Assembly (NCBI RefSeq): GCF_036388275.1
Contig: NZ_DASVSF010000022.1
Location: forward strand, 1-64,000
Direction of reading: 5' to 3'
Source of the DNA: Longimicrobium sp.
GTDB taxonomy: Bacteria > Gemmatimonadota > Gemmatimonadetes > Longimicrobiales > Longimicrobiaceae
Length of the DNA stretch: 64,000 bases
Shown here: one piece after another, positions 1 to 12,261 of the stretch
Layout of the letters: each line of letters starts with the position of its first letter
Numbering within the stretch: position 1 is the stretch's first letter
The notes under the pieces: model-generated
Database searches by the model: none
Seen by the model: only the letters and a program-made list of their open reading frames with translations
Told to the model about the DNA's origin: nothing
Translations under genes and position numbers: made by a program

Positions 1-37
1 GCCGGCGCTCGCGCACGCGCACACGACGTAGCGACCG

Positions 38-3280
<3,243 letters not shown>

Positions 3281-3368
3281 CGTTTCTGGCTTGAACATGG
3301 CAGCGGAAGCGATATTTCGGTGTGCGACGGCGTTCCGGCCATCGCGACGCTACCCGCACCAAACGGCC

Positions 3369-3650
3369 ATGCTCACGGTCAAAGAGGCTGCCCAGGCGGC
3401 GCAGGACTGGGTTCGCGATCTCTACCCGAAATCCGCGCTGAAGCACCTCCGGCTGGAGGAGGTGGAGCTTTCGGGCGACGAGCGGTACTGGAACATCACG
3501 CTCGGCTGGGTTGAGCCGGCCGTGCGGGAGAACGCGTTAGCCACCGCGCTCAACAGCAACGCGCGCGTGCTTCCCCGTGTCTACAAGACGCTGGTGGTAG
3601 ACGTAGAAAGCGGCGCGGTGAAATCGATGAAGATCCGCGAGGTCGCCTGA
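3369..3650 (+). CDS. Small protein of unknown function
   Basis: A 93-residue protein I do not recognise. The frame is open from 3261, but that part overlaps the end of carB; the ATG at 3369 (MLTVKEAAQAAQDW) is the first start that gives a compact product. It has an amphipathic N-terminal helix, then a likely beta-strand pair (YWNITLGWVEP) and a C-terminal stretch YKTLVVDVESGAVKSMKIREV, a pattern vaguely like PepSY-type folds (inference, weak). There is no signal peptide, so it is probably cytoplasmic. It is coupled to the next gene by a TGATG overlap, so the two proteins are probably made together. Confidence 0.65.
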   Translation: MLTVKEAAQAAQDWVRDLYPKSALKHLRLEEVELSGDERYWNITLGWVEPAVRENALATALNSNARVLPRVYKTLVVDVESGAVKSMKIREVA

Positions 3651-3904
3651 TGCCCATCTCCGGGTTCCTTCCGGGCGACGAGAAAGCCAGGATCGAGCGA
3701 TACCGGCGCATGTCGGTTGGTGAGAAGCTGGAATGCATCGCCGAGCTCAACCGGCTGGAGGATGAGCGGCGCCGGGCCGACATCCGCGTGCGGTACGGGG
3801 CGATCTCCGAACGCGAGATGCGACTCCGTCTTGCCGCGCCACGACTCGGCCGCGAGTTGATGGTCAAGGCTTTCGGCTGGGACCCAGACGAGAAGGGCTG
3901 GTGA
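3650..3904 (+). CDS. Small helical protein of unknown function
   Basis: An 84-residue protein starting on the A of the upstream TGA (TGATG), a sign of translational coupling with the 93-residue gene before it. It is rich in Arg, Glu and Leu and reads as mostly helical: GEKLECIAELNRLEDERRRA, then a segment with SEREMRLRLAAPRLGRELM, ending in AFGWDPDEKGW. Proteins with this 'AAxRLgReLMxKAFGWDP' ending are common as short hypotheticals in bacteria and are often in two-gene units, some resembling toxin-antitoxin pairs. No catalytic motif is visible and the function is unknown. Confidence 0.65.
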   Translation: MPISGFLPGDEKARIERYRRMSVGEKLECIAELNRLEDERRRADIRVRYGAISEREMRLRLAAPRLGRELMVKAFGWDPDEKGW

Positions 3905-4062
3905 TCACGTGCATCCGCCCCGAGCGCTGGCGCTGGCGCGTGATTACGATCCGCGTGGCGATGCACATCGACGCGCCGCGCGAGCGGTACGCGGCGCCAC
4001 GCGATGGACGTGCGTGATCCGGTGAACGCCCACAATCCGCCCGCCCTCACGTTCCCCGGCCG

Positions 4063-4668
4063 ATGGCACGGATCCTCATCCTCTTTGCGCACCCCGCGCT
4101 GGAAAAGTCGCGCGTTCACCGGCGGCTTTTGACGCGCGTTCCGCCCGGCGTGACGCTCCACGACCTGTACGAGGCGTATCCCGATTTCGACGTGGACGTG
4201 CCGCGCGAGCAGGCGCTGCTGCTGGCGCACGACCTGATCATCGTTCAGCACCCGTTCTTCTGGTACAGCACGCCGCCGCTCGTCAAGCAGTGGGAAGACC
4301 TGGTGCTGGAGCACGGCTGGGCATACGGCTCGCGCGGCACGCAGCTGCGGGGCAAGTGGATGATCAACGTCCTTACCGCCGGTGGGCGGTCCGCGGCGTA
4401 CCACCGCGAGGGCTACAACCGGTTCACCGTGCGCGAGCTGCTCGCCCCCATCGAGCAGACGGCGCGGCTGTGCGGGATGCACTACCTGCCCCCGTACGTC
4501 ATCCACGGCACCCACAGCCTGGGCGAGCCCGCCATCGAGCGTGAGGCAGACCGGTACGGCGCGTTCCTTTCCGCCCTGATGGCGGACGAGTACGACCTGC
4601 ACGCCCTCGCGCCGCTTCCCGAGCTGGACCTGGAGCGCTTGCCCCCCGCTCGGGAGGCGGCGCGATGA
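4063..4668 (+). CDS. KefG/KefF-like NAD(P)H flavoprotein (flavodoxin-like fold)
   Basis: A 201-residue flavodoxin-fold oxidoreductase of the NAD(P)H quinone reductase/KefG-KefF group, expected to bind FMN and act as the cytoplasmic activating subunit of a glutathione-gated K+ efflux channel. Seen in the sequence: N-terminal strand ILILFAHPALEKSRVHRR, the family signature DLIIVQHPFFWYSTPPLVKQW near residue 66, and NVLTAGG followed by YHREGYNRFTVRELLAPIEQT. The stop overlaps the start of the downstream Kef-type antiporter by four bases (ATGA), the standard arrangement for this pair. The start ATG at 4063 gives the family's normal length. KefG and KefF cannot be told apart here. Confidence 0.9.
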   Translation: MARILILFAHPALEKSRVHRRLLTRVPPGVTLHDLYEAYPDFDVDVPREQALLLAHDLIIVQHPFFWYSTPPLVKQWEDLVLEHGWAYGSRGTQLRGKWMINVLTAGGRSAAYHREGYNRFTVRELLAPIEQTARLCGMHYLPPYVIHGTHSLGEPAIEREADRYGAFLSALMADEYDLHALAPLPELDLERLPPAREAAR

Positions 4669-6572
4669 CCGGGTTCCTGGAGCAGGCCTTCGTCTACCTG
4701 CTGGCGGCGGTCGTCGCCGTTCCGCTGGCGCGGCGCCTGGGGCTGGGCGCCGTGCTGGGATACCTGCTGGCCGGCGTGGCGATCGGGCCGTTCGGGCTGG
4801 GGCTGCTGGGCGCGGAGGGCGAGAGCGTCATGCACGTGGCCGAGTTCGGCGTGGTGATGATGCTGTTCGTCATCGGGCTGGAGCTGCAGCCGTCGCTGCT
4901 GTGGCGGCTGCGAGCGCCCATCCTGGGGCTTGGCGGGTTGCAGGTGGCGGCGACCACCGCCGTTTTCGCGGCGATCGCCGGCGCGCTGGGGCTGGAGTGG
5001 CGCGCCGCGCTTGCCGTGGGGATGATCCTTTCGCTCTCCTCCACCGCCATGGTGCTGTCGACGCTGGCGGAGAAGGGGCTGATGAAGACGGAAGGGGGCC
5101 AGAGCGCGTTCTCCGTGCTCCTTTTCCAGGACATCGCCGTCATCCCCATGCTCGCGCTCTTTCCCCTTCTGGCCACGGCGCATTCCGCGCCGGCGGGCGG
5201 GGATGGCCACGCAGGCGCGCAGACGTGGGTATCCGGCCTGCCGGCCTGGGCACAGACCGTGGCCGTGCTCGGCGCGGTGGCCGCCGTGGTCCTGGGCGGC
5301 CGGTTCGTGACGCGGCCGGTGTTCCGGGCCATCGGGCGCTCGCGCAGCCGCGAGATCTTTACCGCCGCCGCGCTGCTGCTGGTGGTGGGGATCGCGCTGC
5401 TGATGACGCGGGTGGGGCTGAGCCCGGCGCTGGGCACCTTCCTGGCCGGCGTGGTGCTGGCCGAGAGCGAGTACCGGCACGAGCTGGAGAGCGACCTGGA
5501 GCCGTTCGAGGGGCTGCTGCTGGGGCTGTTCTTCATCGCCGTCGGCGCTACGATCGACTTTGCCCGGGTGGCGGCGCAGCCCCTCGCCATCGCGGGGCTG
5601 GTGGCCGGGCTCGTGGCGGTGAAGCTGGTGCTGCTTCTGGTGCTGGCCCGCGCGTTCCGCCTGAGCCGCGACCAGGGGCTGCTCTTTGCGTTCGCGCTGC
5701 CGCAGGTGGGCGAGTTCGCGTTCGTCCTGCTGTCGTTCGCGGAGCAGGAGGGGGTGCTGGGCGCGGCCGTCACGGCGCCGCTCGTGGCCGCCGTCGCGCT
5801 CTCCATGGCGTTGACGCCGCTGCTGATGCTGCTGAACGAGCGCGTGATCCAGCCCCGCCTGGGCCCGGGCGCCGCCCCGGCGCGCGAGGCCGACCGGGTG
5901 GCGCACACCGAACACCCCGTGCTCATCGCCGGGTTCGGCGCATTCGGCGCCACGGTGGGGCGTCTGCTGGCGGCCAATGGCGTGGGCACCACGGTGCTGG
6001 ACATCGATTCCGACCGGGTGGAGCTGCTGCGCTCGCTGGGGCTGCGCGTGTACTACGGCGACGCGACCCGCCACGAGCTGCTGCGCGCCGCCGGGGCGGA
6101 ACGCGCACGACTGCTGGTCCTGGCGCTGGATACGCCCGAGCGCACCCGCGAGCTGGCGAACGCCGCGCGCAAGCACTTTCCCCACCTGACCATCCTGGCC
6201 CGCGCCTTCGACTGGGACGACGCGCACGACCTGATCGCGTCGGGGGTGACGCACGTGTACCGCGAGTCGCTGGACTCGTCGCTGCGAATGGGCGAGCAGG
6301 CGCTCTCGCTGCTGGGATTCCGGGCGCACCAGGCCCACCGCGCCGCGCAGAAGTTCCGTCGCCACGACGAAGACTCCGTTCGCGAGCTGACGGAAAGCCG
6401 CGAAGACCGGTCGCGCTACCTGGGTGCGGCCCGGCGCCGCATCGCGGATCTGGAGCAGATGCTGCTGGCGGACCTGGAGGGGGTGGAGCTGAACCGTGAC
6501 GCCGGCTGGGATCCCGAGTCGCTGCGCGAGGAAGTACGGCGGGCGGCCGCCCCCGCGCCGGCCCCGGAGTAG
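4665..6572 (+). CDS. kefB: Kef-type K+/H+ antiporter with RCK (TrkA-N) domain
   Basis: A 635-residue CPA2-family monovalent cation:proton antiporter, expected to expel K+ and acidify the cytoplasm to protect against electrophiles. Residues ~1-385 hold about twelve hydrophobic segments typical of the Na+/H+ exchanger fold, beginning MTGFLEQAFVYLLAAVVAV. Residues ~405-530 form a cytoplasmic RCK domain with the Rossmann motif GFGAFGATVGRLL and an acidic strand end (TVLDIDSDR). A charged helical tail follows. It overlaps the KefG-like gene by four bases, so channel and ancillary subunit are co-translated. KefB versus KefC cannot be separated by eye; the symbol is the generic one. Confidence 0.93.
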   Translation: MTGFLEQAFVYLLAAVVAVPLARRLGLGAVLGYLLAGVAIGPFGLGLLGAEGESVMHVAEFGVVMMLFVIGLELQPSLLWRLRAPILGLGGLQVAATTAVFAAIAGALGLEWRAALAVGMILSLSSTAMVLSTLAEKGLMKTEGGQSAFSVLLFQDIAVIPMLALFPLLATAHSAPAGGDGHAGAQTWVSGLPAWAQTVAVLGAVAAVVLGGRFVTRPVFRAIGRSRSREIFTAAALLLVVGIALLMTRVGLSPALGTFLAGVVLAESEYRHELESDLEPFEGLLLGLFFIAVGATIDFARVAAQPLAIAGLVAGLVAVKLVLLLVLARAFRLSRDQGLLFAFALPQVGEFAFVLLSFAEQEGVLGAAVTAPLVAAVALSMALTPLLMLLNERVIQPRLGPGAAPAREADRVAHTEHPVLIAGFGAFGATVGRLLAANGVGTTVLDIDSDRVELLRSLGLRVYYGDATRHELLRAAGAERARLLVLALDTPERTRELANAARKHFPHLTILARAFDWDDAHDLIASGVTHVYRESLDSSLRMGEQALSLLGFRAHQAHRAAQKFRRHDEDSVRELTESREDRSRYLGAARRRIADLEQMLLADLEGVELNRDAGWDPESLREEVRRAAAPAPAPE

Positions 6573-6599
6573 GCGCATGCGAGCGATCCGGGAGCGGCG

Positions 6600-7109
6600 A
6601 TGACCATCATCCGCCTGTCGATCGTCATCGCGGCGCCGCCCGAGCGCGTGTTCGACCTGGCGCGGAGCATCGACTTCCACAGCGTGTCGCTGGCGCACAC
6701 GGGTGAGGAGGCGGTGGGCGGGCGGACGTCGGGGCTGATCGACCTAGGCGAGTCCGTGACGTGGCGCGCGCGGCACTTCGGCGTGCGGCAGCACCTGACC
6801 AGCCGCATCAGCGCGTTCGACCGGCCGCGGTACTTTCAGGATACGATGGTGCGCGGGGCGTTCGCGTGGATGGTGCACGACCACTTCTTCGACGCCGCGC
6901 CCGATGGCGGGACGGTGCTGCGGGATGAGTTCCGGTTCGCCGCTCCGCTCGGCATCCTGGGACGAATCGCCGAGCGCCTGGTGCTGCGACGGTACATGAC
7001 GCACTTCCTGCTGACCCGCAACGCCGTCCTGAAGCGCACCGCCGAGTCCGACGAGTGGAGGCAGTTCCTGGAGGGAGACGCCGCTGCTTCGGGCGCGCCA
7101 CAGGGCTGA
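6600..7109 (+). CDS. SRPBCC (START-like) family protein
   Basis: A 169-residue protein of the SRPBCC/polyketide-cyclase fold, a soluble helix-grip domain that binds hydrophobic ligands. It begins with the typical strand IIRLSIVIAAPPERVFDLARS, contains RHFGVRQHLTSRISAFDRP in the middle, FQDTMVRGAFAWMVHDHFF and a long C-terminal helix ending in LTRNAVLKRTAES. The gene begins 27 bases after the Kef-type antiporter and is on the same strand, so it may be in the same transcript. The ligand is unknown. Similar stand-alone proteins are often annotated as cyclases or cell division inhibitors without evidence. Confidence 0.85.
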   Translation: MTIIRLSIVIAAPPERVFDLARSIDFHSVSLAHTGEEAVGGRTSGLIDLGESVTWRARHFGVRQHLTSRISAFDRPRYFQDTMVRGAFAWMVHDHFFDAAPDGGTVLRDEFRFAAPLGILGRIAERLVLRRYMTHFLLTRNAVLKRTAESDEWRQFLEGDAAASGAPQG

Positions 7110-7459
7110 AGGCGCAGTCCGCGAAGGCGGACTTCGGGCCGTTGTTGCCGCGACTTTAGTCGCCCCAGCAGGGTGCGCACCGGGCTTCCGTGACCGCTGC
7201 CGCGCCCTGGCTGGTACGTGGTTCAGGCTAGATCCTTCGGCCCGCGAAGCAGGAGCTGCGGGCCGGGTCGGTGCGCCTGGGCCTCAGGATGACAGGCTGT
7301 GGGGCGGGTAGCGCTGGCCGGGTCGGTGCCCCGGGCCCAGGATGACAGGCTGTGGTGCGGCAACGAGTTAGGATCCGGCACCACGGTCTGGTGTGTGCTC
7401 CCTCTCCCACGCTGTTTGGGAGAGGGTGGCACGCGTGTCAGCGCGGCCGGGTGAGGGCC
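7110..7459. repeat. Intergenic repeat mosaic (families A, C and D)
   Basis: No gene is supported here. Three interspersed repeat types lie end to end. 7112-7166 is family A, reverse orientation (GCAGTCCGCGAAGGCGGACT hairpin followed by CGACTTTAGTCG). 7228-7352 is two copies of family C, recognised by GATGACAGGCTGTGG and CCTTCGGCCCGCGAAG. 7398-7425 is family D, an inverted repeat of CCCTCTCCCA and TGGGAGAGGG. A near reverse-complement of the same C-D order recurs at about 21830-22080. All lie between the convergent genes ending at 7109 and 7460. Confidence 0.75.
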
Positions 7460-8779
7460 CTACGGCAAGGCCATCCGCATCACGTGCGCGGGCTCCAGCA
7501 CCATCCCGGGCTTCACCGCGCCGTCGTCACCGATACGCTCCCAGCCGCTGTCGGGGATGAAGAACAGCTCGCCCCCGACCACCACCGCGTGCGTCGGCTG
7601 CGTGAGCAGGGGCGTGCCCGACTCCAGCGCGCGCCAGCCCGTCACCGTCCTTCCGGCCGCATCCAGCTCCAGGTAGACTACCCGCTTGGGCGTAACCCCG
7701 TTCTGCAGGGCGATCAGCCCGCGGCCGGCGCGCACCAGCCCGTCGACGCCGGAGATCGCGACGGAGTCGGCGGCCTGCACCCACTCCACCTCGCTGCTTT
7801 GCCGGTCGACGATGGCGATGCCGCGCACGTAATCCGCCACGTACAGCCGCCGCCCGTCCGCCGCCACGGCGATCCCCTGCGGCGACACGAGCCCTTCGGC
7901 CGCGAAGGGCTCCATCTCCGTCGCGCCGCGCTCCAACCGATAGACCACGCCCTGGTCCGCATCCGACACGTACACGGTGCCGTCCGGCGCCACGGCCATG
8001 TCGCCCAGCGTGTGGCGCCCGTCCCCCTGCGGCTCGTAGCGGCGGCGGAGGGCGCCTGTGTCCATGTCGTACGCCAGCAGGGAAGAGCGCCCGGAATCCG
8101 CCGGCTGGTACCCGGAGAAGAGCGGCGACGCGGCCGTGGTGGCCCACAGGGTACGCGTCAGGGTGTCGGCGGCCACGGCCAGCATGGACCACTGCCCGTC
8201 GCGCCGCGGGGGGACGAACTCCGTCCATCCGCCCGCCGGCGAGTACGTGGCGATGCCGCCGTGGCGCAGACTGGAAAGGAAGAAGCGGCCCGTGCGCGGA
8301 TCGAACGCAACACCCTCGGGGACGAACGCAGAATCCGGGAGTGTGAACGCCACTTGGGCCGCACCCACCGGCCGCGCATTGGCGGCGATACGCTCCGCGA
8401 TTGCATCCCACCCCGGGGCCGAGCGGATCGACTCCAGCGCCGAGTCCGCCGCGACGTCGCTGGTCAGGCCGGTGGCGGCGTACGCGCGCAGCCACTCGAC
8501 CGCGTCTTCCGTCCGGCCCAGCCGCGCGTCGGCACGGGCCAGGTTCAGCACGATGGAGGGATGATAGCCGATCTGCTCTCGCACGCGCACCAGGGCGTAG
8601 CGCCACGTCCCCCAGTCGCCTGCGCGCCGGGCCGCTTCGCCCGCCTCGTAGTGCTCGCGCCAGGTGCTGTCGGATGCGGCGGTTGCGGTATCCGGGGCGG
8701 TTTCCTGCGCGGCGGCCGGAAGGGACGCCAGGAGCGCCGCCAGCGCGAGCGGGGCGGCCCGCACAACGATCGTGATCAT
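7460..8779 (-). CDS. Secreted TPR plus beta-propeller (SMP-30/NHL-like) protein
   Basis: A 439-residue exported protein. Residues 1-24 are a signal peptide ending AAAQE. Residues ~40-135 look like two TPR-type helical repeats (EHYEAGEAARRAGDW, then a second about 35 residues on). From ~150 to the end are blade-like repeats of a six-bladed propeller: FVPEGVAFDPRTGRFFLSS, LGDMAVAPDGTVYVSDADQ and SPQGIAVAADGRRLYVADY are the conserved outer strands of SMP-30/gluconolactonase/NHL proteins. The enzyme's metal-binding residues cannot be confirmed, so a lactonase activity should not be assumed. Location is probably periplasmic. It is divergent from the DUF5916 gene. Confidence 0.85.
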   Translation of the reverse strand: MITIVVRAAPLALAALLASLPAAAQETAPDTATAASDSTWREHYEAGEAARRAGDWGTWRYALVRVREQIGYHPSIVLNLARADARLGRTEDAVEWLRAYAATGLTSDVAADSALESIRSAPGWDAIAERIAANARPVGAAQVAFTLPDSAFVPEGVAFDPRTGRFFLSSLRHGGIATYSPAGGWTEFVPPRRDGQWSMLAVAADTLTRTLWATTAASPLFSGYQPADSGRSSLLAYDMDTGALRRRYEPQGDGRHTLGDMAVAPDGTVYVSDADQGVVYRLERGATEMEPFAAEGLVSPQGIAVAADGRRLYVADYVRGIAIVDRQSSEVEWVQAADSVAISGVDGLVRAGRGLIALQNGVTPKRVVYLELDAAGRTVTGWRALESGTPLLTQPTHAVVVGGELFFIPDSGWERIGDDGAVKPGMVLEPAHVMRMALP

Positions 8780-8987
8780 TCGTAGAACGGGTTCCGGGAT
8801 CTCTCACATCGCCGCGTCGACGAAGACGCGGCTGATGGCGTAAACCGCCAGCGGGGCGGCGGTTCCTCGCGATTGGCTACACCCTTCGCACGAGGCGCGC
8901 CCGCGCCCGGCCACGTGTCGCCCCTGTGGCTGAAACTCTCGTCCGGCGCACCCGTAGAAAGAAAACACTGGCGCGGGGAAGGGCAGG

Positions 8988-9005
8988 GTGCTAAAGTATT
9001 AGCAC
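8988..9005. promoter_or_regulatory. Perfect 7-bp inverted repeat, possible operator or hairpin
   Basis: GTGCTAA, four bases, then TTAGCAC, in an AT-rich island of the otherwise GC-rich 365-bp divergent region 8780-9144. It lies 139 bp before the DUF5916 start at 9145 and 208 bp upstream of the propeller gene. The size and symmetry suit a dimeric repressor site. No recognisable -35/-10 pair was found beside it. Apart from this element I see nothing in 8780-9144. Confidence 0.3.
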
Positions 9006-9144
9006 GGACGGACGCCCTCTCGTTGGCCAGGGCCGTTTGCAACCATCGCGGACCCCTGCGCATCCAAGTGACAGTCCGCCGTCACCTTTGCGCGGCCGGC
9101 CCCCGATTCAGACCCTCAACCGTTCGTAGCCACGGAGCCCGACC

Positions 9145-11868
9145 ATGCGTCGCAACCCCCTGCGGCATCTCTCGTTGGCGATGTTTTTGTCGACAATATC
9201 CATCCCTCTCACTGCGCAGGGCTCCTCGCAGCCCCTGCAGCCGCCCGCGGTCGCTTCGCTGGAAGCGCCGCGCGTGCTGCAGGCCGTGCGCGCCAGCGGC
9301 GCCATCCGCGTGGACGGCCGCGCCGACGAGGCGGCGTGGGCGGCCGCCCAGGTCGCCACCGACTTCGTGCAGCGCGGCCCACGCCCGGGCGAGGCGAGCA
9401 CCGAGCGCACCGAGGTGCGGTTCCTGTACGACGACCAGGCGGTGTACGTGGCCGCGCGGATGTGGGACCGGCACCCCGACAGCATCGCCGCGCCGCTGGC
9501 CCGGCGCGACCAGGGCGTGTCGAACTCCGACTGGTTCGACGTGGCGCTGGACAGCTACCACGACCGCCGCACCGGCTTTCGCTTCAGCGTGAACCCGGCC
9601 GGGCTGCGGCGCGACATCTACCACTTCAACGACGACAACGACGACGACACCTGGGACGCGGTGTGGGACGTCGCCGTCTCCCGCGACAGCGCCGGGTGGT
9701 CGGCCGAGTTCCGCATTCCCCTTTCGCAGCTTCGCTTCAACGTGCCCCGCGACGGCGCGGCGCAAACGTGGGGCATCAACTTCGGCCGGGTGATCGCGCG
9801 GCGTGACGAGTCGTCGTTCTGGGCGCCGCTGATGCCGAATACGTCGGGGATCATTTCGCGCTTCGGCACGGTGGAAGGGCTGGCCGGACTGCGCGCGCCG
9901 CGGCGGCTGGAGATCATGCCGTACTCCAGCGCCCGGGTAGACCAGCAGCCCGACCGCCCCGGCGACCCGTACTACAGCGCCACGGAAGGCGGCGCCGCGG
10001 TGGGTGTGGACGTGAAGATGGGGCTCACCTCCGGGCTGACGCTGACGGGAACGGTGAACCCGGACTTCGGCCAGGTGGAGCTGGACCCGGCCGTGGTGAA
10101 CCTGACCGCGTTCGAGACGCAGTTCGAGGAGCGCCGGCCCTTCTTCGTGGAAGGGAACGACGTATTCCAGTTCGGCCAGTCGCAGGCGTTCAACAGCTAC
10201 GGCGGCCAGGGGTTCTTCTACAGCCGGCGCATCGGCCGGGCACCGCAGGCGGGGCTGGGGACCAGCGACGACCGGCCGTTCGTGGACCAGCCGGACCAAT
10301 CGAGCATCCTGGGCGCGGCCAAGGTGACCGGGCGCACCGCCGGCGGCTGGTCGCTGGGCCTGCTGAACGCCGTTACGGGGCAGGAGCAGGCGCGGTACGT
10401 GGACGCGGAGGGCGACGAGCACACCGCGCCCGTGGAGCCCATGACCAACTACCTGGTGGGCCGCGTGCGCCGCGACCTGAACGGGGGGAGCACGGTGGTC
10501 GGCGGGATGGTGACGGCCACGAACCGCAGCCTGGACGACCGGCTGGAGCCGTTGCTGCGCCGCGACGCGTACGTGGGCGGGGTGGACTTCGAGCACTCCT
10601 GGGCCAAGCGCCTGTGGACGGTCAGCGGCTACGTGGCCGCCAGCAGCGTGGGCGGCAGCGCCCAGGCCATCGAGAGCACGCAACGCGGCAGCGGGCACTA
10701 CTATCAGCGGCCGGACGCGGACCACGTGGAGCTGGACGCGGACCGCACGCGGCTGTCGGGGCACTCGGCGTCGCTCGCCATCCAGCGCGCGGGCGATTGG
10801 GACATGAGCGTCAAGGTGCAGAACATCTCGCCGGGTTTCGAGATGAACGACCTGGGCTTCGCGCAGCGCGCCGACGTGCGGTCGCTGGCCACCTTCCTGG
10901 GCACCCGCCGCACCAGGCCGACCCCGGTGCTGCGCCAGTACTCCATCGCCGGCTTCACCACGCACGCGTGGAACACGGCGGGCGACGCCATCTTCGCCGA
11001 CTTCGGAATGGGGCTGTGGGGCCAGCTGCACAGCCTGTGGAGCGGCGGGCTGAACCTGAGCGTGTCGCCCGGTACGCGTGACGACCGGTTGACCCGCGGC
11101 GGCCCGCTGGGCGCGCGGCCCACCTCGTGGGGGGTGAACGCGCACTTCAACTCCGACTCGCGGAAGCCGTTCTCGGTGAGCATGGGCGGATATGTGGGCG
11201 GCGACCAGGCGGGCGGGGAATCGCGCTCGGTGGGGCTGAACCTCAACTACCGGCCCAGCCCATCCGTGCGGCTGAGCATGGGGCCGTCGTGGGACCAGGG
11301 GCGCGATCCCGACCAGTACCTGTTCGACTTCGAGGACGAGTCGGCGCAGGCCACGTTCGGGCAGCGCTACGTGTTCGGCGCGCTGGACCAGACGGTGTTC
11401 GCGGTCAACACGCGCCTCGACTGGACGTTCACCCCCACGCTCTCGCTGCAGCTGTACGCGCAGCCGTTCGTGGCGGCCGGCGACTTCCGCGACTTCCGCG
11501 AGTTCACCACGCCGGGCAAGGCCGAGTACGACGTGTACGGCAGGGACCGCGGCTGGGTGTGCGCCTACGACGGCGAGTACGCGCTGAGCCCGGTGGCGTC
11601 GGTGGCGTGCCCGGCCACGGTTGCGGAGGCGGAGGAGGACGGGCTGCAGGTGGTGGGGAACCCCGACTTCAACGTTCGCTCGCTGCGCGGCAACGCGGTG
11701 GTGCGGTGGGAGTACCGGCCCGGCTCGGCGCTGTTCTTCGTGTGGCAGCAGGAGCGCGAGGGATTCGAGGGAGTCGGCGGGTTCGACGCCCGGCGCGACG
11801 TGGGCAGCCTGTTCCGCGCCCCCGCCCGCAACGTGTTCATGATCAAGGCGACGTACTGGATCGGTTGA
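9145..11868 (+). CDS. DUF5916 outer-membrane beta-barrel protein with CBM9-like domain
   Basis: A 907-residue envelope protein. Residues 1-26 are a signal peptide (LSLAMFLSTISIPLTAQG). Residues ~45-230 are a carbohydrate-binding family 9-like domain, recognised by IRVDGRADEAAWAAA, EVRFLYDDQAVYVAARMWD and WSAEFRIPLSQLRF. Residues ~260-907 form a DUF5916 barrel opening with LTGTVNPDFGQVELDPAVVN and FFVEGNDVFQFG and continuing as alternating amphipathic strands to the C-terminus (IKATYWIG). Such proteins are abundant in Gemmatimonadota and Bacteroidota and are often thought to bind or process glycans at the surface; that role is inferred. No TonB box is evident. It stands alone, with its start supported by the signal peptide. 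Confidence 0.92.
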   Translation: MRRNPLRHLSLAMFLSTISIPLTAQGSSQPLQPPAVASLEAPRVLQAVRASGAIRVDGRADEAAWAAAQVATDFVQRGPRPGEASTERTEVRFLYDDQAVYVAARMWDRHPDSIAAPLARRDQGVSNSDWFDVALDSYHDRRTGFRFSVNPAGLRRDIYHFNDDNDDDTWDAVWDVAVSRDSAGWSAEFRIPLSQLRFNVPRDGAAQTWGINFGRVIARRDESSFWAPLMPNTSGIISRFGTVEGLAGLRAPRRLEIMPYSSARVDQQPDRPGDPYYSATEGGAAVGVDVKMGLTSGLTLTGTVNPDFGQVELDPAVVNLTAFETQFEERRPFFVEGNDVFQFGQSQAFNSYGGQGFFYSRRIGRAPQAGLGTSDDRPFVDQPDQSSILGAAKVTGRTAGGWSLGLLNAVTGQEQARYVDAEGDEHTAPVEPMTNYLVGRVRRDLNGGSTVVGGMVTATNRSLDDRLEPLLRRDAYVGGVDFEHSWAKRLWTVSGYVAASSVGGSAQAIESTQRGSGHYYQRPDADHVELDADRTRLSGHSASLAIQRAGDWDMSVKVQNISPGFEMNDLGFAQRADVRSLATFLGTRRTRPTPVLRQYSIAGFTTHAWNTAGDAIFADFGMGLWGQLHSLWSGGLNLSVSPGTRDDRLTRGGPLGARPTSWGVNAHFNSDSRKPFSVSMGGYVGGDQAGGESRSVGLNLNYRPSPSVRLSMGPSWDQGRDPDQYLFDFEDESAQATFGQRYVFGALDQTVFAVNTRLDWTFTPTLSLQLYAQPFVAAGDFRDFREFTTPGKAEYDVYGRDRGWVCAYDGEYALSPVASVACPATVAEAEEDGLQVVGNPDFNVRSLRGNAVVRWEYRPGSALFFVWQQEREGFEGVGGFDARRDVGSLFRAPARNVFMIKATYWIG

Positions 11869-11946
11869 TGGATGGCGTCCGTCCCGCGTCCCCACCGGGG
11901 GCGCGGGACGGATCGCCCGGTTTTCCCGCTTTCCGGAGGACGTACG

Positions 11947-12261
11947 ATGCTCCGCTCCCTGACGATTCTCGCCGCCGCAACCGCCCTGGGCGGCGCCCTC
12001 GCCCATGCGCTCCGCGCCGAGCCGGGTGAGCTGGATGGAGCCGTCCAGCCGCACGAGGTGCAGATCGTCGTCAGCGGGGCGGACGCCGTCTCGACGGTGC
12101 GCTACGAGGGCGGTGCGCAGGGAGCCGCGGCCGCGGAGAAGCTCATCGTGCGGCGGGTCGTCCACGAGGGTGATTCCGCTGGGGCAAAGTTGGTGCGCAG
12201 GGACTGCCGGCGCGCGAGGGAAGGGGCTCGGGATCCGCTCGCGCCGATGCTTCGGAGCTGA
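11947..12261 (+). CDS. Small secreted protein of unknown function
   Basis: A 104-residue product whose ATG sits seven bases after a strong GGAGG. Residues 1-24 are a signal peptide (LTILAAATALGGALAHA). The mature part starts LRAEPGELDGAVQPHEVQIV and has no motif I recognise. The last ~30 residues are Arg/Asp-rich and run up to the repeat field beginning at about 12262, so the original C-terminus may have been altered by repeat insertion. It follows the DUF5916 gene by 78 bases on the same strand and might be co-expressed. The frame is open upstream to 11872, but the ribosome-binding site decides for 11947. Confidence 0.55.
   Translation: MLRSLTILAAATALGGALAHALRAEPGELDGAVQPHEVQIVVSGADAVSTVRYEGGAQGAAAAEKLIVRRVVHEGDSAGAKLVRRDCRRAREGARDPLAPMLRS

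Noticed and set aside
4482..6698. 738-codon minus-strand frame opposite the Kef-type antiporter
   Set aside because: Arg/His/Gln-rich antisense reading typical of high-GC DNA; the plus strand has clear homology.
9082..12165. 1027-codon minus-strand frame opposite the DUF5916 gene
   Set aside because: Low-complexity antisense shadow with no domain, while the plus-strand gene has signal peptide and conserved motifs.
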